A stretch of DNA of 64,000 nt from Bolinopsis microptera (taxonomy: Eukaryota; Ctenophora; Tentaculata; Lobata; Bolinopsidae). Positions 36,183 through 47,200 of the stretch are shown piece after piece. A program made the translations under genes and the position numbers. Below the pieces are notes generated by a model, which was not told the DNA's origin, ran no database searches, and saw only the letters and a program-made list of their open reading frames with translations. The stretch spans positions 3,885,408-3,949,407 of the forward strand of contig NC_087082.1 of the NCBI RefSeq assembly GCF_026151205.1, read 5' to 3'. How positions within the stretch are numbered: the first letter of the stretch is position 1; the number at the start of each line of letters is the position of its first letter.

Positions 36183-37149
36183 CAGGAGGTGACCGGGAAT
36201 CCCGGTACCGGGAATCCCGGTACCGGGATTGGCAATTTTGAGCTATCCCGGTCCCGGTCCCGGTCCCGGTCAACCGGTTCAAGTCACATTTTTCATCCCG
36301 GTTGCGGTCCCGGTCCCGGTCAAATGCTGATTTATGATCCCGGTCCCGGTCCCGGTCCCGGTTAATTCAGGATTCTTGGTCCCGGTCCCGGTCCCGGTCC
36401 CGGTCAATCACTCAAATTTGCCGGGATTTTGACCGGGATCTTTGACATAATTTCATTCACTGTGATTTTAAGTTTTTACTTTCATTCATTGTGAATTTCA
36501 TCTTTAAACAACCTCTGAGCCAAATAAAACAATGTTTAAAATTGCTAAACAAGTTTAGGTAACTAATATCGTTACATAACTCGTAAGTGCAAACAAACAT
36601 CAAGTTTTCAACTAGGGCTACGCCCAATTGTCAATTGGAATTGGAGAATGAAACTGTTGAATAATTTGAGGGATCATTGATTGAGGAATGAGGAATGAGG
36701 GTGAACTTGAGTAATCAGTACATGAACATTATTGGTGTAGTACATTAGGCCCATGCCCCATATTGACGGTTTTTAAAAAGTTTTTTCTAATTTAATATTC
36801 TAGTTATTACTTATTCAAATTGTTCAATTATAATGTAAATGAAAGTTGCAGCTTTCAATATGAGAATACCACTTTTGGTCCCGGTCATCCCGGTCATCCC
36901 GGTTAAATCCCGGTTAAATCCCGGTCATCCCGGTCATCCCGGTAAAATTGGATTGTTGGTCCTGGTCCCGGTCCCGGTCCCGGTAAGATAGAAATCCCAG
37001 AAATTATTGGTCCCGGTCCCGGTCCCGGTCACGGTAAATTGATAATCTCAGTCCCGGTCCCGGTCCCGGTCCCGGTCAAGTCACATTTTGTATCCCGGTC
37101 CCGGTCCCGGTCCCGGTCAGGCCTAAAATCATGTCCCGGTCACCTCCTG
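36183..37149. mobile_element. hAT-type MITE with GGTCCC-hexamer body (copy 2)
   Basis: A 967-bp element with perfect 16-bp terminal inverted repeats (CAGGAGGTGACCGGGA and its complement) and a perfect 8-bp target duplication GTACAGAT (36175-36182 and 37150-37157). The body has blocks of cccggt/ggtccc hexamers separated by spacers that it shares with copy 1 in reverse order, such as caatcactcaaatttgccgg and catttttcatcccgg. It differs from copy 1 at terminal positions 6-8 and is twice as long. No coding sequence. It sits between the two tRNA-Ala genes. Confidence 0.93.
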
Positions 37150-37257
37150 GTACAGATTATCCTTAAAATGCAAAGACTTAGGATCAAAGACGAAACATAT
37201 TTGAACACAAAAATATTTATTAATTATAAATATACTAAACTTTCATTAATCATATCT

Positions 37258-37329
37258 GGGGATGTAGCTCAGCGGTAGAGCGTGTGCTTTGCATGTACAA
37301 GGTCCGGGGTTCGAGACCCCGCATCTCCA
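37258..37329 (+). tRNA. tRNA-Ala (UGC)
   Basis: A complete cloverleaf: acceptor GGGGATG/CATCTCC with one G-U pair, D arm GCTC-AGCGGTA-GAGC, anticodon arm TGTGC-TTTGCAT-GTACA with anticodon TGC at 37290-37292, T arm CGGGG-TTCGAGA-CCCCG, discriminator A. The internal A box (tagctcagcggtagag) and B box (ggttcgagacc) are intact, and a TTTT terminator follows. It lies 60 bp beyond the stop of the TMEM249-like gene, on the opposite strand. Confidence 0.96.
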
Positions 37330-37389
37330 CACTTTTATCATGATCGAAATGTTTACCATGCAAGGTTAACAGCCCTAATGATTTTTGAT

Positions 37390-40300
37390 TCAACAATAAA
37401 AGCAAATGCAGCACGAAATATAGTTATTTTCGAAGTGGACAGTTCGCCCACCGTGGACTTCATATTTATACCATATACAAAGTACAAACCTGCTGCTTAG
37501 ATCTGGAGGCCGCTCCCAATGTACAATGTGATGGGCAGAAACGTCCTTGCAGTCGAAATAATTGATTGATAATCTTTTAGACATCCCTTTACCTGAAACA
37601 GAATAAAAATTACTTCACGCAGTGATGTTGTGATTCCCTGATATTGGATAATTAAATGGATATGACTCATATCGTTGCAAAATGTCACGCGAATCAAAAA
37701 TATCAGTTTTAGCATTTGGGCCTTAGAGGCAAATCAGATTCTAATAGGTGGGCACAACTAGCTGCCCATGGATCTTACTGAACTGTGTCATTACTCATTA
37801 GTCTTATTATAGCTAATTAATAATTTAAAAAATGGCAAATGCATAATCGTGCATCTTTATAGATAAACAGTGAATTTATGTTTTATTTTCATGTCGTGCA
37901 GCGCACGCGCGTATATATCATTTCTGTCAAGCTGGCTGCTGGAAAAGACTTCTAACTTATAAGCGCGCGATACTGTCAATTTTTGAGAAGACCCTTCTGT
38001 GGAAATGTTTTGACAATGGATACAAATCCGGCCATCGATCAGTGGCGTAACGAAGGGTCCCGCTTGTGTATTATAAATAGGGTTTTGTCAGATGCAGAGT
38101 GTGGACATGGTATACACTATACATTATATATTCGTCACTTCTGGTCGTGACAATACGAACAGTGTAAAACCAAGAATTTTCACTGAGCCATTATAATTCT
38201 GCTTCCCAACAACCGATTTGCAGAATTCGATTACAGTAAAACCCCGATTTACCGCAAACTCCGATTTACCGTGGCCATCTCCTTTCCCTGAAATAGAGCC
38301 TTACATTTATAATGTAAAAAAACAAAACCTCGATTTACCGCGAACACCGATTTACCGCGAATGTTTCCTCTCCCCCAAACTCCGAATAAATCGGGGTTTT
38401 ACTGTACTTTGTCATTACACTCGGTAAATAAAAAAATCTATTGCTACAAAGTAAAATATTATAAAATACATGACACTCTTCAGATCAGAAATTAAGCTTG
38501 CAAAGATGACATTTTTCTTGTCCGATGATATGGGTAATTCTTCCAATTTAGAAATATTACAGAGAGTATATACAATAATGTAATGGGAACAAAAACACTC
38601 ACTTCAAGGTCAGTTAGTGAAGGATACAAATCCAATGTAATATACGTATAAAAATTATAATATACACCTCCTACAAGCAAAATTAGCACTAAATCAATCA
38701 TCATACACACAGGGACTATATAAATCATCGTATAACCCAGAGGTAAGGTGAAATATTTTTTAAACCCAGCTGCTGACTGACACTTCTTACGGTACTGACT
38801 GGCTCGTTTTCTGATGGTACCAAGACATGAGTAATATCTAGCTTCTAAGAAGAGAGCAAATAATAATACCGAAGGTTCAACATCTAACAAACAATGGAGA
38901 AGAGAATAAGGCAAAATCACCCAGAGGGACTTTATCAGTATACAAATTCCAGTAACGATAATTACTGTGTACACTACAAACAGATGATGGTAGGATTCTT
39001 TTTCTCTGCTTTCTCCGGATAGAAGGTATAGTTCGTAGAAAAGGAAGACAATGTACAAAAACTTTGCTAGAGGAAATCCACCATTTCTTAACAGTCTCGA
39101 TAACAGCGTTAATGGGCTTGTCAAATCAGAAACTGTAGATAGTTTCCAAGTTTTATCTATTGCAAATTTATTAAATATTTCTTTGGCAAAATGTTGACAG
39201 TTATTTTCCATTAAATCGTATATATAATTCGTTTTTAATATATATTTTAAACGGCGAACTAGAACACTGACTGTACGATCTGACACATCACTGATAAGTC
39301 TGCGTTTGTAAAATCCATCCAGTTTGGGACGGAGATGACCATTGAAGCACACGGTAACAGAATAAAGGCTCTCTCCCCAGCTAACGAATATACCTTCAGC
39401 TGTTTTATCAAGTGCCCACCATATTCCATCACTTGTATTAAAAACCACATAAGCATGATAGTCCACAGGGAGGTATTGGCCTTGCATGAAACTTCGAACG
39501 GGATCTTTAGAGCTACTGAATGGTGCACTCAACGGAGATTTATATACACTGATTTCACCGAGAGATAGAGCTGCTGTTGTTTCATAAAGTTCATTAGTAC
39601 CTTTGAAAGCTTCTTCAAGATTATCAGCAGTTATTTGAAGAGTATGACAAATCTCTTGACACATCCCAGGGTCGTCAGGTGGTCCGCTACTACTGAGTAT
39701 CCACCCTCTCGTCCCGGGCATCAGAAAACTTATGCTCATGTCAGGAAGCATAGCTAGAAGAAACAGTGACAAAACAATAACTTCACAAAACTTTTCCACA
39801 CCCATGACCTGATCAATAATGTATCGAATGTAACATTTTAACCAAGGCTCTTTGTCTTGTCGATTCAGTAATCTGTACGAGCCGTCAGGACGTAGAACCA
39901 AACGTGCACCCAACCTTGTTCTACAAGTAGAACAAATATGTTCCTTGACAGGAGTGGAGCAGGGCTCTTCGTTTCGTACATTCATGATCTTATCTTGTTA
40001 GTCATATAACGCTCATCACTAATCAGCCCAGTCAACCTGAATTTTTATAAATAATCAATTTGATTGGTCGCTATCTAGAACAGATTCGCTATTAGCAGTC
40101 ACGTTTCAATAAATAAATAAAACAACATTTGTCAATGTTCGTACATTGATTATGGATGTAGCTAGCCCCCATACCCCTCTATTATAGCTTATTCATAGAA
40201 GTAAAATTACTCAAAATTAACTCAGCTAAAAGTTGGATCTATACTCTATACTCTATCATTGGAAACTATTCGCATGACAACTGATATGTTCACTGCTTTA

Positions 40301-43300
40301 ATTCAATACAACAATTAGATTTTAAAATGAAATAACGAAAATCCATTCCACAAGGTTTTCAAACTTGGATCACAGTTGCACTATATTACTATAGCAACAA
40401 GAGAACACTGTGAAGGTTAGATATCACTTGTCGCGTTATAAATAGCTTTAAATCACCATCAAAATTGAATCAAAAAATGAGATCATAAAATCGACGCAAC
40501 AGCTCGAAAATGAATAACCTTCAGCACGAAACTGGACTAACTTTATCAACAAAATATCGACGTGAAGTGAGAACCGCTAATATGTTTGCTAAACTTCAAT
40601 ATATTTCCAAGTTTAGCCAATAGCTTATTATATAATATATATAAGGAAAGAAAGAGCAGCAGTAAAATATGTTTAAATAATGTAATATGAGTACATAATT
40701 GTGTAAAGTGTGGTAGCTTCCGTGGCTATATAATGTCATTTATTCCTCATAGAGTCACTTCGTGAGCTACGTAAGTAAATGTTAATGTCCTCACGACAAT
40801 GTAAACATTCCATAAATCACCACTCAAGTACCAACCGCCCGCTATGAGTATTTCTTTAGAATGGAACACCGCAATTTGCATTCAAGCCATTAGCCAACAT
40901 TGAAATTATAACACAAACATATTATAAGCTTAGATACATAATAATAATATATCAACACGTCAAGTTACAACAAAAAAACATCAAACGAAACGATAGATTG
41001 AAATAGACTTTAAGAAGTAGAAAATCAACTCGGTTCGCTATCTTAACAACAGGTAAGAAGCATATTCCACTGCTATTGCGGTTACATTAAACAAATTAAG
41101 ATATACCGTCATCTCCGCGGAACCTTCCTCCCTCCACCCCAGCACCTCACTAATCTTAGTCTCCTCACTCTTTCTCCCCAGTATTTCCATCACCGGCCTC
41201 TTACTCTCCTTACTCCACTCATTCTGTTCTCACCAGCGCCCAACTTTCTCCAGCGACTTGCTCTCCTACGTCTCTTTATTTTACAACCCACATGTGCCCA
41301 AAATCGTTTTTGCTTTCAACACTACTTTCAACACTACTACATAACAAATAATTTGAGCCTGAAGATGGCGTCGACGCCAAAAATTTGCCTACATTCCTTA
41401 CTTCAAGTTTCATTTGTCCTTGTCTCTTCCAATCGGATATTATCCAACTATCAGTATTCCAATCACTCAATCATGAGACTAAGAAACAGCGAACTACTCC
41501 ATCATTTGATATACTCTATCAATGGAAATTATTCGCTTGGCAACTGATGACCACCAAGAAATCAGATAAAATAATAACTAAGATGAGACAGAATACTGAA
41601 TAACAATCAATAAAGCTGGTATACGATACAATAATATGACGTGACATGATGTACGCATTATTTACATTCAAAACAAAACACCCCGGAAAGTGATCACTGA
41701 TCCTGTATATCTTTATTTACCCAGCTTGTATCAAATTTCGTATTTCAAGATGATGATAACTTTACAAATTTTGTCTCTTTAAACTTTTAAAAATCTTAAA
41801 TTGTCGGAAATCAAGAAAAATTTTGAAAAAGAAAATTCGGAGGAAAGGAATAACCCGTGGTAAATCAGAGCGCGGTAATTTTAAACCATTTTTACTATAG
41901 AAAATGTACTCGATAAATGAATTTGAAGATGACTCCAACTAGGTTTTAAATATACGTATATTTAATTAACTATTATTTAATTACCTAATTCCCTCATTTT
42001 TCTGATGTTCTTGGAGAATCCCGACAAACTGACACATGAGACTTTGTAACCATTCAACACTATCTCGTAGTAAGGAAAACCTGAAAAAAATTAAGTCTGT
42101 TTACTGTTAACGGTATGAAATAATAACAAATATAGGATCACAATTCTAAGCAACAGCACAAAATTTGTTTAATGATATTTAACAAAATTTATTCTTCTCA
42201 CACTTCTCACACTTAGTCGCATTTTTATCATCAATCATAATATCATATGGATGAGAGATTGAAGAAGTAAGGTGACTATTGTGACACTGTGACAGGTAAT
42301 AACTGAGTTATCAGTTCTACGGCAGTAAAATTACAGTTATATCGTACAGCTCCTAATTAATCATGAGATTATAGCCAGTTTTGCTGTTGTCACTGACTGA
42401 CTCATCACTCATCAGTCTGGTTGTCCTCAGCGATTTAATGGAATGTGGCATGTTATCTATATAATATAGTAGACCTTCTGAGGCCTGAAATATTAATTCA
42501 CGCGTGGTTGTACGAAGCAGTGATACATTTGAATATTGTACTTGTACTTGTAACTGCAGTTTTACAGAACTCTAAATGCTTAATGAACACTCTTGCAGGT
42601 ACCACCCGTATTCACACTCAGACCTGAGTTTAGTCATTTTCCGATACAAGATTGGGGACGGGTTCTAAAAACAAACAAACAAACAAACATGTACTTTTAG
42701 CAGCAACTGGCGTTTCATTCTGTACATTATACCCGTATACCTTTACATGAAGTAGGGAGTCATTTTGATCTTCATCTTGACTGCTGTAAGATTTTTGGAC
42801 CAGGTCAATCATGGTACCAAGAAATCGAGCAGGTCGTTTCACCTTATTGCATACGATGTTTATTTAAGGTTATTATTTGTTACTGCATGGTGCTCACCAG
42901 TAGTGGATCTCTCATGAAGTCTAAAGTACAGGTTATGTAGTTTTCCCTTTTGCACCTGCTCTCCGCCCACGTGGAACTGGTAGAATCCCGCGTCTACGTT
43001 CACTCTGTACGATCTCGTCTGGTAAAATAATTCTTCATTAAGAAACGAACAGCTAGAAATAAATAATTGTGGACTTACTGCTTACCGATCTTTTAGTTCT
43101 AAAAAACGAAAATCCTAATAAAATGGTATACAATTTTCTATCAGGTCTTATCCTCGGTTCATAATATAATATAATAACAAACCTTGAAAGTTTGAGTAGC
43201 TCTATAAAAGAAGTAGATGACAAGAGCGACGGGGAATATGATACCCTGTCCTAAGGAGAGCGGAGTGAAGAGAGTAACAATGATCCAGATAGTAGATATA

Positions 43301-43704
43301 ATACTCGACACCACTAAAACTACACCTGAAATATATAAACATTCCATGTTAGGTAAGGAAGCTCATCAGATCTGATACTGGATTAAAAGGGTCAGAAGAA
43401 AGTCATTGAAATATTTAATATACTAAAGTTCCATTGATATGACGTGTAAATTGGATATTAATTGAGAGATTGGTGGTTTTACTGAAGTATTTTATGTTCT
43501 ACATGATGATTAGTCATGATAGTAATCTTGCTGCGAACAGATTTACTCACATGAAACGTAGAATTCCATGGGTCGGTCGCTGTACACCAATAGATTGGGA
43601 TCCAGATCATCCTTTACAAAAGGGTAGTTGAAGTTACCGATAATCTGACCCTCCAGTCTGTCCTCTACTTTCTCAAGTATCGACCACTTGCTGAACACGC
43701 CCAT
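37390..43704 (-). CDS. TMEM249: TMEM249-like protein (CatSper channel accessory), 5 exons
   Basis: Exons on the minus strand: 43704-43551, 43325-43183, 43018-42898, 42080-41985 and 37592-37390, all GT-AG with phases 1, 0, 1, 1, giving 238 codons. The N-terminal part has a YPFV segment; exon 2 carries two hydrophobic helices (VVLVVSSIISTIWIIVTLF and IIFPVALVIYFFY). After them come YYEIVLNGYKVSC, LSGFSKNIRKM and, in the last exon, KRLSINYFDC and HHIVHWERP. The C-terminal RLxINYFDC-xxxHxVxHW pattern and the length recall vertebrate TMEM249, a subunit of the sperm-tail CatSper calcium-channel complex; this was matched from memory of the family. Expected place: sperm flagellar membrane. The last intron is 4.4 kb and contains an entire second gene on the same strand plus a MITE. 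Confidence 0.8.
38234..38404. mobile_element. Tc1/mariner-type (pogo/Tigger-like) MITE
   Basis: A 171-bp element bounded by TA (38232-38233 and 38405-38406), with inverted ends CAGTAAAACCCCGATTTA (right end aaatcggggttttactg, with one base inserted or changed further in). TA duplication and CAGT ends fit Tc1/mariner, pogo branch. Interior repeats of ccgatttaccgc. It lies downstream of the nested LRAT-like gene, within the TMEM249-like intron. Confidence 0.85.
38492..39985 (-). CDS. LRAT/NlpC-P60-fold membrane protein, single exon, nested gene
   Basis: 497 codons from ATG 39985, no intron. The middle region has the two hallmarks of LRAT-type papain-like folds: a histidine in VDYHAYVVF (His177) and, about 85 residues later, the NNCQHF motif (Cys263), the usual NCxHF catalytic cysteine block. 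Enzymes of this fold act as acyltransferases or thiol hydrolases on lipids or peptides. One hydrophobic helix near residues 66-82 and four to five after residue 300 (including FLYIVFLFYELYLL, VVYTVIIVTGICILI, MIYIVPVCMMIDLVLILLV and VFVPITLLYILSVIFL) make it an integral membrane protein. An N-terminal CSTC...C cluster may bind metal. It lies wholly inside the last intron of the TMEM249-like gene, same strand. The exact substrate is unknown. Confidence 0.82.
   Translation of the reverse strand: MNVRNEEPCSTPVKEHICSTCRTRLGARLVLRPDGSYRLLNRQDKEPWLKCYIRYIIDQVMGVEKFCEVIVLSLFLLAMLPDMSISFLMPGTRGWILSSSGPPDDPGMCQEICHTLQITADNLEEAFKGTNELYETTAALSLGEISVYKSPLSAPFSSSKDPVRSFMQGQYLPVDYHAYVVFNTSDGIWWALDKTAEGIFVSWGESLYSVTVCFNGHLRPKLDGFYKRRLISDVSDRTVSVLVRRLKYILKTNYIYDLMENNCQHFAKEIFNKFAIDKTWKLSTVSDLTSPLTLLSRLLRNGGFPLAKFLYIVFLFYELYLLSGESREKESYHHLFVVYTVIIVTGICILIKSLWVILPYSLLHCLLDVEPSVLLFALFLEARYYSCLGTIRKRASQYRKKCQSAAGFKKYFTLPLGYTMIYIVPVCMMIDLVLILLVGGVYYNFYTYITLDLYPSLTDLEVSVFVPITLLYILSVIFLNWKNYPYHRTRKMSSLQA
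39986..41984 (-). other. Rest of the last intron of the TMEM249-like gene
   Basis: The upstream region of the nested gene and AT-rich DNA. Two related segments (catttggaaac/attcgcatgacaactgat near 40250-40290 and tcaatggaaattattcgctt near 41518-41545) suggest an old dispersed repeat. A motif at 41359-41381 resembles part of a hammerhead core but is not complete (see rejected items). Confidence 0.4.
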
Positions 43705-44201
43705 ATCCTAGCTTACTGAGGCATCTCGTGTTAGAAATTACGAACTGTATTTTGCTTACGGTTTTTAAACTGTTTATCTACTTCGCAACGGAATACCGAA
43801 GAGATAAGGATATGCCCCAAAAAAATAACCTGAGCTCAGAGCTGGGTCGTCGGCCAAAAACAAAGGAACAAATACATGCTCGTCATTTTTATTATTGCAT
43901 AATCAAATTTAGAGAGTTAAGGTGGAGAACTGGAGGCGGGGCAAAGCGTTTTAAAGTATTTATCTAATCGTTATCAGATAAAGTGAAGACAATATATAAC
44001 GTAACCATAATATGGCTGTCACTTGTCTGGTCTGATATTTGTCCCTCAAACAAGCTGTGACGTAACCATTCACACGTCGATTAGTAGAAGCACGAGTTAA
44101 CGCTAGATTCAGCATCGTGTTAGTTTAGTTTAGGTTTAGTAATAAAATCTTTTTTGTTAGCTTGTTAGGATTATTTTTAGTGTTTAGTTTATTTTACAAT
44201 T

Positions 44202-47200
44202 ATGAGGTTTAATTTAACGGTTCTGGAGAAATTAGCTATCTTTCTGGCAATATTTGTAAGTAGCTTTTTAAATCATCATTCGGTTTTGCTTAATTACCAG
44301 GTTGGGTTTTATTTCAATGAATATAGGGCCTGATGGACAGAATAGAGATTTTCATAAAATGATTCTTCATTGAGCCTTATCATTTGATAACGAACTTTTC
44401 AGCTGCAAATTGAAGGGAGAGGTGAACTATCATTGAAGTTCGAACAATACAAGAACTCATCTAGCTGTGATAATCCAGGGAACGCCTGTGACTTCTACTT
44501 TAAAATTACTACATCCGCCGCCTTCCAATCGTGAGATTCTTCTAGAATATCACCCTGCCCTTTTGCATTAAATCCTGAATTTAAAGTTTGATTTCATTCT
44601 ACTAATTTGTTCACACATCAAGTCACAAATCTCGATAAAAAACATTTAATTTTTTCCAGGTCATTCACAAGTGATTACTACGGGAATAAGCAGTTAATTT
44701 ACTTCGGTAGTTCCTTCCTCGGTGGAGATCCAAATCCCATTAGCATTACGTTCACAACAAATGTAAGTTTAAAGTTCCGGGGTTATTCGAATTAAAACTG
44801 AAACTCACATCTACACATGAGAAGAGTAAGATTTTAAGATATGGAGCCGCATTTTAAAATTATTCTTCTCCAATTTCCATCGACGATTTTAATAATAATC
44901 TAGCATAGGCCAACGTCAGTGATTAATGTTAGTATTTTTAACCCTCATAATTAGGGGGGGGGGGGGGGCTAATTATCATGATTATAAAGTTATAGCAATA
45001 TCTAAACCACTTACAACAAATATTCTGACTAAAAACTCTTAGGGCACCGTGTCTTTAGACGTTGAAATAATGGACAAAGATGAGTGGACGACGGGGAGTG
45101 ACGACTTTATAAGTAACCTAAAGTACACCATAAACCCATGGAATTTAAAATCTGGGGGCGATTGGAAATCAATATCCATTAAAGATACTCAGGTGAGTGT
45201 AAAATGGGAACCAAGCTGAGATTTTATACAGTCTAAGACATGACAGTATCTTGTCAACTTAATATTAATACCTGTTAAATCCGACCACATTTTCACGAAC
45301 GTCAAACAAATACATGATTATGGTTCTGTTGGTCCTAATAATAATAACCAATATATTAATAATATTATGTGTGACTAGCAATGTCTAAGTTCTGGTTGAG
45401 GTGTGAGTTTAATATTGTTATAATTTGAGGGCTGGTCATGGTCTCAAGGCCTCGATCTCGTGACCATGGTAACTATGCACACAGCTCAGGTCAAAGCCAT
45501 AAAACAGCAAGGTTTTTATAACTAGCCGAACTTTACTTGTGATTTAATTCTATGGCGAAAGTTGGAATAATATTTATTGCAAATTAGCTCGACTTTATGC
45601 AGTCTGATTTTATGCCTACTCGTACTCTGCCCATTCATATGTCTGTTCTAGGTCTCTGTGAAAACAAGGTGCCTTACAGCCTAACTGACATAATGTTATA
45701 TAAATTATCATGATTCGTGACGATTATGATCCAAAGTTATTCCAAACTGTGTTGGTCATTTTAAAAACATTAAACATGACTTATTTCAATCAAATTTTTC
45801 GAATTTAACCATATCTTTAGTCTCTCACATGCCCGTCCCCGATGATGACTTCTATTGATCAGACAGGTAACGTGGTCGTCGAAAATTTTCTCATTTATAA
45901 AGATTATATTGTACAGGGACATCTCAATTTAAAGTACAAAATTATCTCCTGTTCACCGGAATTTGACGGAAATGGCTGCAACGATTGTGCGACGAACTAC
46001 TATCAACACAACTGCTCTGTCTTCTGTAAACCGACTCAATCTGTCTCTGCAAATTACACTTGCAGCTTCACAGGTTTACTTATTTTTCACTTCAATGAAT
46101 ATTCAAGGTAGTAAGGTACTTGGTGAAATCGGATCATAGCAACAGCCGTTGGAGATTAATATTCAATAGTGCCAGTGTAAAAATTACATAGCAATAACTT
46201 CAGTGAATGTTAAAAATTAAACCATTTATCAAGATCGGCTGATCTTTTGAATACAAGGATCATTTCAAACAACTTTCCTGGTCAAAAACATCCACATTCG
46301 CCATCCACCTCCCACATCAATTATGGCGATAATTCATGATTATCCACTGAACATCGGTGGCATTAAATATAACGGATATTACAAACTGAGATTATATTGT
46401 TCGCTTAAGAAAGCGAAATATTTGTTGGAGTGAACGAATGATATTCGGAGGGACACTTAATTATGACACTTTGAACAGATCCTACAATATATTCCCCGGG
46501 ACGCACCACTTGAATTTATTGCATTATTACCCCCGTACTGGAGTGATGGAACAGCCATGACTTACCTACAGCCAATAACGTTAGGTATAAGCTCGTCATG
46601 CATAACTTGAGTATTGTTAATTTGATACCTCATTGAGCTTGTTTAGCCTCAAGGTGACGGATAATTCTCAATGTGAGGGATAATTCTCATAATCGTTTTG
46701 TTTACCTGAGGTGTTGTTCCCCGTTCACTTTATCATAAATATTATTAATCTTTGTTGAATGATGTCCCTGTCTAGTACCAAGCATTTAAGGAACTAAACC
46801 AATGAAGCCCATGAAGTGCTCCCCGGAAACTCATTAAACTAAGATTTTATACTTTATAGGTTTCTGATCTTATTTTAAGCTTTAATTTGCAAAGTCAAGG
46901 GATGTTAATTTCTACATTTAAGAGCATTGGTATAGAATCACTTCATCAGAATGCTACTTGCAGTTTTATGCAAGTAAGCCAATATCACATAGCGCATTTA
47001 TTTCTTGAGTTGTCAGTCTTACATCCATGTGACAGCCTTGTGACACCTGCCATAAAACATTACAGCGGATAAAATGCAGAGGTCGACAGCACTTAATTAT
47101 ATTTGTCATACCATGTGAGGTGCACTCCCCTCGTCCAGTAACAGCTAGCTAGGAGACACCCCATTTGAAAACGTGATTTCGCGTCCTGGTGTTCAAGAAG

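Noticed and set aside
41359..41381. Possible hammerhead ribozyme (CTGAAGA, then a TGGCG-TCGA-CGCCA stem)
   Set aside because: The stem is followed by AAAA rather than the required GAAA, and no matching cleavage-site stem was found.
42630..42842. Minus-strand open frame VKRPARFLGTMIDLVQ considered as an exon of the TMEM249-like gene
   Set aside because: Its phase does not fit after the 42898 donor and would introduce a stop, while skipping it gives a perfect join to 42080.
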